A DNA stretch of 64,000 bases from JADJOM01 sp963817435 (GCA_963817435.1 CAWFNY010000001.1:1054001-1118000), one strand, 5' to 3'; shown: positions 15,089-24,368, numbered from the stretch's first letter. Made by a program: numbers and translations. The notes: generated from the letters alone by a model not told the origin.

Positions 15089-16078
15089 ATGAGCCACGTG
15101 CAGCCGGTCGATCCGATGCACCCGGCGCCCGCGATCCTCGCGCGCGCGGCGTCGCTGCTGCAGCGCGGCCAGCTGGTCGCCTTCCCGACCGAAACTGTGT
15201 ACGGCCTCGGCGCCAATGCGCTGGACCCCGCGGCGGTCCAACGGATCTACGACGCGAAGGGACGACCGGCGTACAATCCGCTCATCGTGCATGTCGCTGA
15301 CGCGGCGTCGGCGCAGCGACTGGTGACGGTCTGGCCGGAGGCGGCCGAACGACTCGCGCAGCGCTGGTGGCCGGGGCCATTGACCATCGTACTGCCCAAG
15401 GCGATGGGAATCCCCCGCGAGGTGACCGCGGGACTCGGGACCGTCGCCCTCCGTGTGCCGGCCCATCCCGTGGCACTCGCGCTGCTGCGTGCGTGCGGAT
15501 TCCCGCTGGCGGCGCCGAGCGCCAATCGGTCCGGTCAGATTTCGCCGACCACCGCCGAACACGTGGCCCGGGGACTCGGCGACCGGGTGCCGATGATCCT
15601 GGATGGCGGCAGCACGACAGTCGGCATCGAGTCCACCGTCGTGGATCTCTCGGGCACGCACCCGGTGCTGCTGCGGCCGGGTATGATCAGCCGGACGGCG
15701 CTGGAGGAGGTCATCGGCCCAGTGAGCCAGCCAGAGGAATCGGGCAACCCCGAGGCACCGCGGCCCTCGCCCGGAATGCTGGATCGCCACTACGCACCGA
15801 AGGCCCGGCTGGTCCTCCTGGACGCGAAGGGGCAGCACCCGGTGGGGCTGCGCCCCGCCGACCGCGCCGGCGCGCTGATGCGATCGGCTCCGCCGCCGAA
15901 CGGCTGCACGACCTCGATACGCCTGCCGGACGATCCCGAATCGTATGCCCGCGAACTATACGGTGCCCTGCACCAGCTCGATGCCGCCGGCGTGTCCGTG
16001 ATCCTCGTCGAGCCGCCGCCGCCGACGCCGCCCTGGGATGGCATTCGGGACCGCCTCGAGCGCGCGGCCAGGCACTGA
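15089..16078 (+). CDS. L-threonylcarbamoyladenylate synthase (Sua5 type)
   Basis: 329 residues: an N-terminal YrdC domain (about 10-215) plus a C-terminal Sua5 domain (about 230-329), the long form of the enzyme. It makes threonylcarbamoyl-AMP from threonine, bicarbonate and ATP for t6A37 in ANN-decoding tRNAs. FPTETVYGLGANAL, IYDAKGRPAYNPLIVHV, LAAPSANRSGQISPT and ESTVVDL are diagnostic, and RPSPGMLDRHYAPKARL is the linker entering the Sua5 domain. The proline run PPPPTPP near the C-terminus is a minor oddity. Confidence 0.94.
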   Translation: MSHVQPVDPMHPAPAILARAASLLQRGQLVAFPTETVYGLGANALDPAAVQRIYDAKGRPAYNPLIVHVADAASAQRLVTVWPEAAERLAQRWWPGPLTIVLPKAMGIPREVTAGLGTVALRVPAHPVALALLRACGFPLAAPSANRSGQISPTTAEHVARGLGDRVPMILDGGSTTVGIESTVVDLSGTHPVLLRPGMISRTALEEVIGPVSQPEESGNPEAPRPSPGMLDRHYAPKARLVLLDAKGQHPVGLRPADRAGALMRSAPPPNGCTTSIRLPDDPESYARELYGALHQLDAAGVSVILVEPPPPTPPWDGIRDRLERAARH

Positions 16079-16098
16079 CCCTGCTTCCGACAGGACCC

Positions 16099-16620
16099 AT
16101 GTCCGAGACTCCGCCGCCCCTGCCACCACCGACTCCGCCCTCTGCCCTGGTCCGGCTGCTGGGTCTCAGCCGGTACATGATCATCGTCGCCGTCCTCGCG
16201 ACCCTCGTCGCCGCCACCACGCTGCTGGTGTACGGCGCAGTGGAAACCTTCGGGGTGGTGCGCGGCCTGATGGATCCCGGCATCGTGGCGCCGAAGGGCG
16301 CGAAGGGGCTGATCCTCACCTTCATCGAACTCACCGACCTCTTCCTGCTGGCGACGGTGCTGTACGTCATCGCGATCGGCCTCTTCGAACTGTTCGTCGA
16401 TGACCGCGTCATCCTGCCGCACTGGCTGGAAATCCACGACCTCAACGACCTGAAGGAAAAGCTGATCGGCGTGGTCATCGTGGTGATGGGTGTGGTCTTC
16501 CTCGGCCAGGTGGTCACCTGGGATGGGGAACGCCAGCTGCTCGGCTATGGCGCAGGCATCGCGCTGGTCATTGCGGCCCTGACCTACTTCCTCAGCCAGA
16601 AACCGAAGAAGGGAAATTGA
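16099..16620 (+). CDS. YqhA family (UPF0114) membrane protein
   Basis: 173 residues from the ATG at 16099; the frame is open further upstream but that part lies inside the Sua5-type gene. After a Pro-rich N-terminus there are about four transmembrane helices: 26-47, 70-95 (FIELTDLFLLATVLYVIAIG), 120-137 and 146-165. LFELFVDD and the short segment WLEIHDLNDLKEKLIGVV are typical of YqhA/UPF0114. The function of the family is unknown. It follows the tRNA-modification gene by 20 nt and ends in a clear hairpin, so it closes the operon. Confidence 0.85.
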   Translation: MSETPPPLPPPTPPSALVRLLGLSRYMIIVAVLATLVAATTLLVYGAVETFGVVRGLMDPGIVAPKGAKGLILTFIELTDLFLLATVLYVIAIGLFELFVDDRVILPHWLEIHDLNDLKEKLIGVVIVVMGVVFLGQVVTWDGERQLLGYGAGIALVIAALTYFLSQKPKKGN

Positions 16621-16642
16621 CGCCCCCGCGGAACGCGCAAGC

Positions 16643-16675
16643 GGCCCGGCATCGCGCCGGGCCGATGTCGTTTGT
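16643..16675 (+). terminator. Terminator after yqhA-like gene
   Basis: Eight-bp GC stem GGCCCGGC (16643-16650) / GCCGGGCC (16656-16663), loop ATCGC, followed by GATGTCGTTTG. It lies 22 nt after the stop codon, in the gap before a converging gene. Confidence 0.65.
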
Positions 16676-16688
16676 GAGGCGGTGGGGC

Positions 16689-17237
16689 TCAGTGGCTGTC
16701 GCCGTCGCCGTCCCGGTCGCCACTCGCCGTCGCGGTTCCCGGAGCCGCGGTGACACCCGAAGCCGCCTGGTCGCCGGCGGCGGGCATGGTGGCCGGGCGG
16801 CTCCCGCCGTCGGGGTGGCGCCGATGATGGTGGTGGTGAGTTCGGCCCGCCTTCACGTCCGACTGCAGCTTCGTCAGGGCGCCCTGCGCCGACGTCGAAT
16901 CGCCTGCCTGTACCGCGCTCACCAGTGACTGGAAGTCCGACTGCAGCGCGGCCTTGCCCCCGGTCGCCTTCAGGCTCGAATCGAACAGTTCAGGGCGGTC
17001 CGCCTGCACCGTCTGCAGCGCTGCCTTGGCCGCGGTCATGTCGCCGCTCTTGACCGCCTGGAACAGGGTGGCCAGATCGCTCCTGAACTGATCACTCGAG
17101 ACCGGTGGGGTCGGAGTGGTATTGGTGGTCTCTGCCGGCGCCGAGGTGGCGCCCTGCGAGGCCGAGATGGAGACCGAATAGACCGAGATCCGGTATGCGT
17201 ACGTGAATGTGCCCTGGGCGACGCCGGTGATAGACAT
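16689..17237 (-). CDS. Hypothetical protein with duplicated helical repeat and His tract
   Basis: 182 residues from the ATG at 17237 (GAGAGG ribosome-binding site). No signal peptide. Residues 50-80 and 99-129 are a clear internal duplication: FRSDLATLFQAVKSGDMTAA aligns with LQSDFQSLVSAVQAGDSTSA, each predicted as a helical hairpin with a central [KQ][SA]GD turn. Proteins with this kind of repeat occur widely in bacteria without a known function. The tail has a run of five His plus RRH (134-141), which could bind metal, and an Asp/Gly-rich end (SGDRDGDGDSH). A Thr/Ser/Pro linker separates the N-terminus. Function unknown. Confidence 0.72.
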   Translation of the reverse strand: MSITGVAQGTFTYAYRISVYSVSISASQGATSAPAETTNTTPTPPVSSDQFRSDLATLFQAVKSGDMTAAKAALQTVQADRPELFDSSLKATGGKAALQSDFQSLVSAVQAGDSTSAQGALTKLQSDVKAGRTHHHHHRRHPDGGSRPATMPAAGDQAASGVTAAPGTATASGDRDGDGDSH

Positions 17238-17358
17238 GCTGACCTCTCGCGTGAGTACGCAACATCGCGCGCCAGCCGCGCTGGGGAGTCGCGTACAGGA
17301 GAGTATCGGATCGGTGGGTGCGGACTTGAGCGGGGGGCGGGGGGCCGAGTCAGGCGGA

Positions 17359-17964
17359 TCAGGGAGATGTGTTACCTCCCGGACCGGGAGCCTGCGGAAC
17401 CCGCGGCGGCATGTCACTCGGCGGCGTCAGTGGCACGCGTCGGCCGAATTCAGTTGGCAGCTGGGAAAGGCCGGGTCGGCAGGCGGGGCCGGCCTCGGCG
17501 AACCAGTTCGCGGTGGTGTCGGTCAGATCCACCCGGCCACGGACGTGAAACGAGACGGGACGATCGCCTACGGGGGTGTGCAGCAGGCTGCGCGAATTCA
17601 ATTCGAATGGGGCGCGGGAAGCGTTCGTCGCAAGGTTCGCGCTCTGCAGGGGCAGCGTCACCGTGAAGCTGCTGGTGTCCCGCGTGGCGAGAAGGATCGG
17701 CTGTTCCCTTGCGCCCTGACCGATCGTGCGGCCGCTCACCGCGAGCTGGGCCGTGAAGCTGTCGCCGAGCACATCGTAGTCATTCCGGTTGCAGCCGACA
17801 AAGACCAGATCAAGGGAGTCGGTCGGCGCCGCGCCCGCTGCGCCCCGGCGCACCGTCACGGAGCGGAGCGCAAAGGAGGGGTCATCGTACAGCCAGGCAC
17901 CCATGGCAGTACATGACAGCAGCGCCGGCAATACCACGGCGAGGGCAAGGATCGGTCGGCGCAC
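17359..17964 (-). CDS. LEA14-like (LEA type 2) lipoprotein
   Basis: 201 residues from a GTG at 17964, chosen because it puts the signal peptide at the very N-terminus (VRRPILALAVVLPALLSC, lipobox Cys18) and because TATACA ends 6 nt upstream. A GTG at 17988 would add 8 residues. Residues 30-150 resemble the water-stress/LEA type 2 beta-sandwich: DPSFALRSVTVRR, LDLVFVGCNRNDYDVLGDS, AVSGRTIGQG. The C-terminus is Pro-rich. Probably an envelope lipoprotein; its function is unknown. It is 121 nt upstream of the repeat protein on the same strand. Confidence 0.72.
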   Translation of the reverse strand: MRRPILALAVVLPALLSCTAMGAWLYDDPSFALRSVTVRRGAAGAAPTDSLDLVFVGCNRNDYDVLGDSFTAQLAVSGRTIGQGAREQPILLATRDTSSFTVTLPLQSANLATNASRAPFELNSRSLLHTPVGDRPVSFHVRGRVDLTDTTANWFAEAGPACRPGLSQLPTEFGRRVPLTPPSDMPPRVPQAPGPGGNTSP

Positions 17965-17970
17965 TCTGGC

Positions 17971-17976
17971 TGTATA
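17971..17976 (-). promoter_or_regulatory. -10 box for leaderless LEA14-like lipoprotein gene (TATACA)
   Basis: TATACA on the minus strand, 6 nt before the GTG at 17964. Its spacing supports the shorter start for this lipoprotein. Confidence 0.5.
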
Positions 17977-18024
17977 GGTGATTGACACTTCAACCTACCG
18001 GGCCATGCTGACCTTTGAAAGCCC

Positions 18025-19572
18025 TCAACCTGCAACGGTGGCGGGACTGTTCCGGTCGAGTGTCCGATATTGAATCGCCTCACTGAGATGGGGGACGCCG
18101 ACATCCTCTTCTCCGGCGAGATCGGCCACGGTCCGCGCCACCTTGAGGACCCGATGAAAGGCGCGGGCAGAGAGTCCGAGCCGCGACATCGCTGCGCGGA
18201 GCAACTCCTCCGAGGCCCGGTCGAGGCGACAGAACCGCCTCAGCTCACGCGGGCCCATATGCGCATTGGCATGGATCGGCGCCTGACCGGCGAAGCGTGC
18301 GCGCTGGCGCTCCCGTGCCTGCTGCACCCGTGCACGAATCTGGAGGCTCGGTTCCTCCGCGCGGTCTCCGGAGAGTTCGGCCGGATGCACCGCCGGTACC
18401 CGGAGATGGAGGTCAACGCGATCGAGCAGCGGCCCGGAGATCCGTGACAGGTATCGCTGGACCGCAGCCGCCTCGCAGACGCACGGGCGCAGCGTGTCAC
18501 CCTGGTGGCCACAGGGACAGGGATTCATGGCAGCGACCAGCGTGAATCGCGCCGGATAGGTCAGGCTGACCGCCGCGCGGCTCAGGGTGACGTGACCATC
18601 CTCGAGCGGCTGGCGCAGGACCTCGAGCACGTTCCGGCGGAACTCCGGCAGCTCATCGAGAAAGAGTACGCCATCGTGGGCAAGGCTGACCTCCCCCGGC
18701 CTGGGCGTGGAGCCGCCGCCGATCAATCCGGCATCGCTGATGGTGTGGTGTGGCGCGCGGAAGGGCCGCACCGTCAGGAGTGAACGGCCCGGCGCCAGCA
18801 GCCCGGCGACACTGTGGATCCGGGTCGTCTCGAGCGCTTCTTCGAGCGTCAGTGCAGGCAGGATGGTCGGCAACCGCCGGGCAAGCATCGTCTTACCGGA
18901 TCCCGGAGGCCCGATGAGCAGGACGTTGTGGCTCCCCGCGGCCGCAACCTCCAGGGCCCGCTTGGCGGCAGGCTGCCCGCGCACATCGGAAAAGTCGACC
19001 GGCTCGGGCACCGGCTGCGCCAGTAATGCCGCCGCATCGCAACGGCGCGCGACGAGCGGACGCTCCTCCGTCAGGTGCCGGGTCACCTCGGCGAGGCTCG
19101 AGGCCCCGAATACCGTCACCCCTTCGACCGCGGCCGCCTCCGCGGCATTCCCGTCAGGCAGTATCAGACCCACCAGGCCGGCCCGGCGGGCGGCGAGCGC
19201 TACCGAAATTGCACCGCGAACCGGACGGAGGTCGCCCTCCAGGCCCAGCTCGCCCAGCAGGAGAAAGCCCTCGAGCGCGGTCGGAGGGATCTGCCCGCTC
19301 GCGACCAGTATCGCAATCGCGATCGGGAGGTCGAAGCCGGATCCATCCTTCTTGATGTCCGCCGGGGCGAGGTTGATCGTGATCCGTTTGAGCGGCGCGG
19401 TGAACCCTGCGTTGGTGATGGCGGCGTGGACCCGTTCGCGCCCTTCCTTTACGGCGCCCTGTGGGAGCCCGACGGTGTTGAAGGCGGGCAGCCCGTTGGC
19501 CAGGTCGGCCTCGACGTCAACGAGGTAGGCATCGATGCCGAGCACTGCAGCCGAGCGGACGCGGGCGAGCAT
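18025..19572 (-). CDS. comM: YifB/ComM family Mg-chelatase-like AAA+ ATPase
   Basis: 515 residues, full length. N-terminal Lon-protease-like fold (VDVEADLANGLPAFNTVGLP), then the Mg-chelatase AAA+ core with Walker A GPPGSGKT and arginine-finger region, the zinc-type motif MNPCPCGHQGD, and the C-terminal helical domain. In naturally competent bacteria ComM is a hexameric helicase that promotes branch migration during integration of transforming DNA. Its presence does not prove competence. ATG at 19572 with GGAG upstream. It stands alone, downstream of a hairpin that terminates the neighbouring gene. Confidence 0.95.
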   Translation of the reverse strand: MLARVRSAAVLGIDAYLVDVEADLANGLPAFNTVGLPQGAVKEGRERVHAAITNAGFTAPLKRITINLAPADIKKDGSGFDLPIAIAILVASGQIPPTALEGFLLLGELGLEGDLRPVRGAISVALAARRAGLVGLILPDGNAAEAAAVEGVTVFGASSLAEVTRHLTEERPLVARRCDAAALLAQPVPEPVDFSDVRGQPAAKRALEVAAAGSHNVLLIGPPGSGKTMLARRLPTILPALTLEEALETTRIHSVAGLLAPGRSLLTVRPFRAPHHTISDAGLIGGGSTPRPGEVSLAHDGVLFLDELPEFRRNVLEVLRQPLEDGHVTLSRAAVSLTYPARFTLVAAMNPCPCGHQGDTLRPCVCEAAAVQRYLSRISGPLLDRVDLHLRVPAVHPAELSGDRAEEPSLQIRARVQQARERQRARFAGQAPIHANAHMGPRELRRFCRLDRASEELLRAAMSRLGLSARAFHRVLKVARTVADLAGEEDVGVPHLSEAIQYRTLDRNSPATVAG

Positions 19573-19670
19573 GTGGTCTCCAGGTCAGGACCACACAGGG
19601 TGCGGGAAATCCTGAGGGTGGGCTGCATCGAAATGCGGGAGGCCGGGGCCCGATTACGCGGGAGGAAACG

Positions 19671-19701
19671 ACGACGGGCGCACCGCTGGTGCGCCCGTCG
19701 T
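19671..19701 (-). terminator. Perfect 14-bp terminator hairpin
   Basis: ACGACGGGCGCACC / GGTGCGCCCGTCGT with a 3-nt loop. On the minus strand it ends GTCGTCGTTTCC, so it terminates the gene ending at 19740. The outer ACGAC / GTCGT pairs resemble the hairpins at 8164 and 42549. Confidence 0.7.
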
Positions 19702-19739
19702 GCTGCGCCGCGCCGGCGTGGCGCGAAGACTCCGCAGGC

Positions 19740-20201
19740 TCAGTGTGGCCACCCGTCCGGCCGGGCGTCGAGCAGCAGGATGATCGGCGCCGTGAGATCG
19801 CCTGCGAAGACGCTGGTCTCCAGCGGCTGGGTACGGTCGAGATCGTCGCGACTGGCCCCGATACAGCAGGTGAATCCGACTCGGAGCACCGGCTGATCCA
19901 GCAGCGCTAGCGGAATGACCCGGGGAGGGCCGTAGCTCAAACCTTCCCGGATAGTCGCTGGTACCCTGCCCGAGATGTAGACCGGGAGCTCCACCAGCGA
20001 TTGTAGCATCCGGTAGGTCAGGACTGTGGACTCGCCGCCACTGGTTGCGATCCCGAATACCGGAGCGCCAAATCGCCCAGTCCGCGGGAAGACGGCCACC
20101 CCGTACTGGAAGGGGCCTCCGTTATCTCTTGCATTGGCAAGGGTTTCCCGAAGCAGGTCGTGGACGGCCAGCAGGTCCTGGGGAATCGGTTCTGGGTTCA
20201 T
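19740..20201 (-). CDS. Hypothetical protein
   Basis: I do not recognise a family. From the ATG at 20201 (GAGGG upstream) it has 153 residues; a GTG at 20249 would add 16. No signal peptide or membrane helix. The sequence looks like a compact alpha/beta domain: a helical start (IPQDLLAVHDLLRETLANAR), then GPFQYGVAVFPRTG, a conserved-looking TSGGESTVLTYRMLQSL and VLRVGFTCCIGASRDDLDR, ending ...LLLDARPDGWPH. Transcribed alone, between the large histidine kinase and comM, with a strong terminator. Confidence 0.62.
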   Translation of the reverse strand: MNPEPIPQDLLAVHDLLRETLANARDNGGPFQYGVAVFPRTGRFGAPVFGIATSGGESTVLTYRMLQSLVELPVYISGRVPATIREGLSYGPPRVIPLALLDQPVLRVGFTCCIGASRDDLDRTQPLETSVFAGDLTAPIILLLDARPDGWPH

Positions 20202-20316
20202 TAGCGGCACCCTCGGGACGGCGCTCGGAATGAGTTCGGGAGTACCCACCCTGAAAATGCAGGAGTTGGGCCGAACGCTGGCGCCGTCCGTGGCACCCTT
20301 GGCGTGAAGTCAGGCT

Positions 20317-20331
20317 GGCCCGGTTTGGGCC
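20317..20331 (-). terminator. Weak hairpin after the histidine kinase
   Basis: Short GC stem GGCCC / GGGCC, 40 nt beyond the kinase stop on the minus strand, without a U-tract. A possible terminator only. Confidence 0.25.
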
Positions 20332-20371
20332 CGCCCTAGAATGGCCCGCCGGTCGCGATCCCGCAACACCG

Positions 20372-23300
20372 TCAGCTCCAGCGAATCGCGACGCTGGTAC
20401 CGGAGCCGAGACTGCTCGTCACGTCCACCGTCGCCCCCCACCCTTCGACGAGTCGCCGCACGATCGCGAGGCCGAGGCCGGAGCCGGATGTCGTGGTCGA
20501 GAACCGTGGCTCGAAGATTCGCGGCAACAGCTCCGCGGCAATTCCGCGCCCGTCATCGTCGACCGAGAATCCGTCTGCATGCACCCGGATCCTGACCCGC
20601 CGGGCGCCGGCATTGCGGGCGTTCTCGAGCAGGTTGCCGAGGACTTCCTTGACTTCGTCCAGACGCGCCGGCACCCGGATCAGGTCTGCCCCCTCCACCT
20701 CGACGAGCGCGCCGTCCGCCGTGAGTCGGTACAGGCCGGCGACCTCCCGCGCCACAGCAGCGAGATCCACCTGGTCGAGCGGAGCCTTGAGATGTCCAGG
20801 AAGCCCGAACCGGCTGAAGGCGCGGGCGATGGTGTCGAGACGGTCGATCTCCGAGAGGATGCGGCTCGACGTCTCCTCGAGCACCTGCTCGAACTCTGCG
20901 GGCCGCTCCCGCTGAACCCGCCGAAGGTGCTGCATGCCAAGCCGGATCGGCGTCAGCGGGTTCTTGATTTCGTGCGCGACCTGACGCGCCATCTCACCCC
21001 ACGCCAGGACCCGTGCGGCCTGGGTGACATCGGTGAGATCATCCAGCGCCAGGACCGAACCGCCGGGAGCCCGGCCGAGGCGCGCGAGTTGTACCCGGTA
21101 GGTGCGGTCGCCCACTTCGACTTCGCTCGACTGATCGAGGCTCGTGCCCGCCACGAATCCATCAACCACCGCGACCAGTGGCGCCCAGCCGTCCCCCAGC
21201 GCCGCAGCGAAGCGCCCCCCCTCCTCGAGTGGCGCCGCGAGGAGCTGACGGGCCCGCGCGTTCGCCAGCAGAACCGCGCCGTCGGCATCGAGGGCGACCA
21301 CCGCGGTGGCCACATTGGCGAGCACGGCGGCCGTCCGCTGGCGGGCGCCGTCGAGCGCCGACTGACTGGCGCGCACATCCTCCGCCATGCGGGTGAACGC
21401 GCTGAAGACCTGTTCGAATTCCGCCGGCGGAGCCTGCACCGCCGGCATCGGCAGTCCCTGGCCCAGCGCCGCGGCGGAGCGCCGCAGATCGGCGACCGGG
21501 CGGGAAAGTGCGCGAGCCGCGATCTGCGCGCCGAGCAGGGCGGCCCCGAGTCCACCCAGGGTGGCGAGCAGCAGCAGAAAGGTGAGCTCTCGCTGATCCT
21601 GACTGCGGCTCCAATCATACGCCAGTTGCGGAGTCGCGAGAATGCCGACGCCCCCTGGCGGTCCCGACTGCGCCACCCGGTATCCGACCCGGACCGGGGC
21701 GACGTAGGTCGTAGCGGCACGGGTGAGTTCGAGTTCATCACCAAGCGCCATGCGGGAGTAGACCTTCGCATCGAGCAGCGGCTCGACGAGGCCGAGATCC
21801 TCGAGCAGCGGCGCGCTGGCTGCGACAAGTCTCCCGCCACTATAGAGGACGAGATCCGCATCGAGCCGGTTGGAGAGGTCCGCCAGCCCCTCGGACAAGT
21901 AGTCCGCCGGCTCCTGCAGCAGACTGCCCGCGGTGAGCACGGCATCGCGGAGCACCGCGGTGATCAGCAGGTCACGGGTGCGATTGGCCTCGGCCGTCAG
22001 CCGGCCCAGCCCCCAGATGGTGAAGCCGACCGCCGGAATCACGAAGAAGAGCGCGAGGGTCACCGCCAGTCGTACCTGAAACGACCGCGCGAGGCGGCGG
22101 AAACTCAGGCGCTGACGCAGCGTCGGCAGCCGCATGGTTGCCACCAGCCAGAGCAGCGCCAGCACCAGGGCGTCGATCGACACCAGCAGCGCACCCCGGA
22201 CGAGCAGCATCGGCAGCGGACGGAGCATCACCTCGGCGTGCACATGCCGACTCCCCTCCGGCAGATCGATCAGGCGATCGGTACGAACTTCGGCGCCGGA
22301 GCGCCACCAGCGGGCGCTCGGGTTGCCGATCAGTCCGCGCGTGAACGGCGGGGACAGCGAGAGGTCGTAGAGCGGTGGACCCTCGGAGGGCGGCCGCAGC
22401 AGACGCGCCAGCCGGGTCGGCGCGAGCAGCCGGGTGCGGGGGCCGACCGCCGCGGTGAGCACCCGGCCGCTTGGCAGGTGCTGCAGCAGCACGTAATGCC
22501 GCCCGGGCACGCGCGAGAGCGAGACCACCTTCCGGCTCGCCGTCGTGTCGAATCCTTTGACCAGCGCCGACACGAGCTGTGTGGGGAGATCGAGCGAGTC
22601 GAGGGACAGCTCGGCCTGGCGGGTCCCGTCACGCGCCCACAGTGCGAGGCGCACCGGAAATTCCTGGCCCGCCAGGTCGGAGGCCCGCCACAGGACATAC
22701 ATCCCGGAGGCCGCCGTCGGCTCAGCGCCAGCCTGCACCTGATCGCTGAGTCGCTCGAGCAGCGGCTGAGCGAGGGGATCCTCGACATCGCCGAGGCGGG
22801 CGAGATCGCGCTGCGCGGCCACGATGCGACCGTTGAGCTCGGCCCCCCACGTCACCAGCGCCGCGGCGGTGCCCGCGACGATGGCGGTGCCCGCGATGGC
22901 CACCCATCTCGGCGCGGGACGCGCGACCAGCAGCAGTGCCGGAGCCCAGAGGAAGGTGTACCACTCGGGCCAGCCGACCTTCGGCTGCCATACGAGGACC
23001 CCCACCACCGCCGCGGCAAGCGCGATCGCCACGCCGATCGCCACGCCCCAGCCGCCGCCCGCCTGGTCGTCATCGCCCCGGAAGAGCGCGGCGGCAAGCA
23101 GGATGAACGCGGACGTCGCCACGGTCAGCGTCACCTGCCACGTCACCCAGAGCGAGGTCGTGACACCGTTGACTGGAGGCGTGATGCCGCGACCAAGATC
23201 GTTGACGAAGTAGGGCGCCCCGATCAGCAGCGCGACACCGAGCGGCAGCGACCACCACCGGCGTGCGGGCCGCTGGCCCCACAGCCAGATGGCAAACACC

Positions 23301-24361
23301 TGGAGCGCGATTCCGGTGACGAGCAGGTTCCCGGCCGAGCCTGCCAAGGGCCGCAGGTAGCCGCGGAAGAAGGTGGCGGGGGAGAAGAGGTCGCTGAAGC
23401 CGATGCTCGCACCAAGCGGGGAGCGGACGGCGCACCATACCGCCCCACCCACGAGGATCAGGCGCTCGGCCGGCGAGCGGGCCGAGAGCAGGCCGACGGC
23501 CAGCAGCAAGAGGAGCGCCCAGCCCACCCAGGCACTGGCCTGATCGGTGACGCCTGCCAGGGCGACGCCCTGGCTCGGCGGGACGGGCTGCAGACTGAAG
23601 AGGAGGCGCTCGCCAGCGGTCGTGGGTTCGGTGTAGTCGAAGATGTCGCCGCCTCGTGCACCGGTGCCGGGCGGAAATATCCGGAGCTGCACACCGGCAG
23701 AGGCGCCGAACTGCGACGCGAGACTCCGTTCCGGGTTCGGCACCGCGGAGTCGGCCCACACCAGCACGCTTGCGACGGCCACCCGTCCAGAGGGGCTGTG
23801 CCGGCGACTCTCGATCGTGGCGTAGAATCGGCTGAAGCGGGCCGTGATTGAGTCACCTTCCGCCTCGGGGACGAGACGGTGCCGCCCGGCCCACGCCCAC
23901 GGCATACCCGTCGGCTCGAGGATCGCGATCGCCGTCTCGACCCCACCGTGAGGCAAGGCCCGGTCCAGCTCCCCGAATGCCGTTCCCCGGTCGCCGTCAG
24001 CCCACTTGATGGCGTGTTCGGCCTGCTGGTCGGCACGCTTCAGGCTGGAATGCAGCTCCCCCTGCAGCCGCTGAAATGCGGCGGACACTCTCCGTTCCCG
24101 TTCCGCGGGCCAATCGTCCTCGACCCGGGAGACCCAGAGCTCGGCCGCCGCGAGAGTGGCCGCCAGGACGACCACGGCAGCGACCACCAGCCGGCCACGC
24201 CCCCCCGCCCGGACACCCACCACCAGCGCCACAAGGGCGAGGAACCCGAGCAGGAGGACCCAGCCGTCCGCGGGATTACGCAGCCACTCGGTCGCCGGCA
24301 CGAGCGCCGCCAGCACGAGCCAATGGGCCCGGCGATCCAACCGGAGAGACTGGGTCGTCAT
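20372..24361 (-). CDS. Large NtrY-like transmembrane sensor histidine kinase
   Basis: 1329 residues from the ATG at 24361 (MTTQSLRLDRR); the open frame continues upstream but overlaps the divergent gene. The N-terminal half has many transmembrane segments (two near 15-60, a cluster about 300-530) with extracytoplasmic stretches between. A further TM near 840 begins an NtrY-like C-terminal part: HAMP (RALSRPVADLRRSAAALGQG), a PAS domain, an H-box VAHEIKNPLTPI with His1130, an N-box NLLENARN, and G-boxes DDDGRGIA and SGLGLAIVRRL. It would phosphorylate a regulator of the NtrX class; 11185-12555 is the only candidate nearby. TAAGTT 7 nt before the ATG suggests a leaderless mRNA. Confidence 0.9.
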   Translation of the reverse strand: MTTQSLRLDRRAHWLVLAALVPATEWLRNPADGWVLLLGFLALVALVVGVRAGGRGRLVVAAVVVLAATLAAAELWVSRVEDDWPAERERRVSAAFQRLQGELHSSLKRADQQAEHAIKWADGDRGTAFGELDRALPHGGVETAIAILEPTGMPWAWAGRHRLVPEAEGDSITARFSRFYATIESRRHSPSGRVAVASVLVWADSAVPNPERSLASQFGASAGVQLRIFPPGTGARGGDIFDYTEPTTAGERLLFSLQPVPPSQGVALAGVTDQASAWVGWALLLLLAVGLLSARSPAERLILVGGAVWCAVRSPLGASIGFSDLFSPATFFRGYLRPLAGSAGNLLVTGIALQVFAIWLWGQRPARRWWSLPLGVALLIGAPYFVNDLGRGITPPVNGVTTSLWVTWQVTLTVATSAFILLAAALFRGDDDQAGGGWGVAIGVAIALAAAVVGVLVWQPKVGWPEWYTFLWAPALLLVARPAPRWVAIAGTAIVAGTAAALVTWGAELNGRIVAAQRDLARLGDVEDPLAQPLLERLSDQVQAGAEPTAASGMYVLWRASDLAGQEFPVRLALWARDGTRQAELSLDSLDLPTQLVSALVKGFDTTASRKVVSLSRVPGRHYVLLQHLPSGRVLTAAVGPRTRLLAPTRLARLLRPPSEGPPLYDLSLSPPFTRGLIGNPSARWWRSGAEVRTDRLIDLPEGSRHVHAEVMLRPLPMLLVRGALLVSIDALVLALLWLVATMRLPTLRQRLSFRRLARSFQVRLAVTLALFFVIPAVGFTIWGLGRLTAEANRTRDLLITAVLRDAVLTAGSLLQEPADYLSEGLADLSNRLDADLVLYSGGRLVAASAPLLEDLGLVEPLLDAKVYSRMALGDELELTRAATTYVAPVRVGYRVAQSGPPGGVGILATPQLAYDWSRSQDQRELTFLLLLATLGGLGAALLGAQIAARALSRPVADLRRSAAALGQGLPMPAVQAPPAEFEQVFSAFTRMAEDVRASQSALDGARQRTAAVLANVATAVVALDADGAVLLANARARQLLAAPLEEGGRFAAALGDGWAPLVAVVDGFVAGTSLDQSSEVEVGDRTYRVQLARLGRAPGGSVLALDDLTDVTQAARVLAWGEMARQVAHEIKNPLTPIRLGMQHLRRVQRERPAEFEQVLEETSSRILSEIDRLDTIARAFSRFGLPGHLKAPLDQVDLAAVAREVAGLYRLTADGALVEVEGADLIRVPARLDEVKEVLGNLLENARNAGARRVRIRVHADGFSVDDDGRGIAAELLPRIFEPRFSTTTSGSGLGLAIVRRLVEGWGATVDVTSSLGSGTSVAIRWS

Positions 24362-24368
24362 TGGTCCC

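Noticed and set aside
20579..23851. A 1090-residue plus-strand open frame antisense to the histidine kinase
   Set aside because: Its composition is Arg/Gly/His/Gln-rich low complexity with no motif, and it is the mirror of a clear kinase gene. Long antisense frames are expected in GC-rich DNA.
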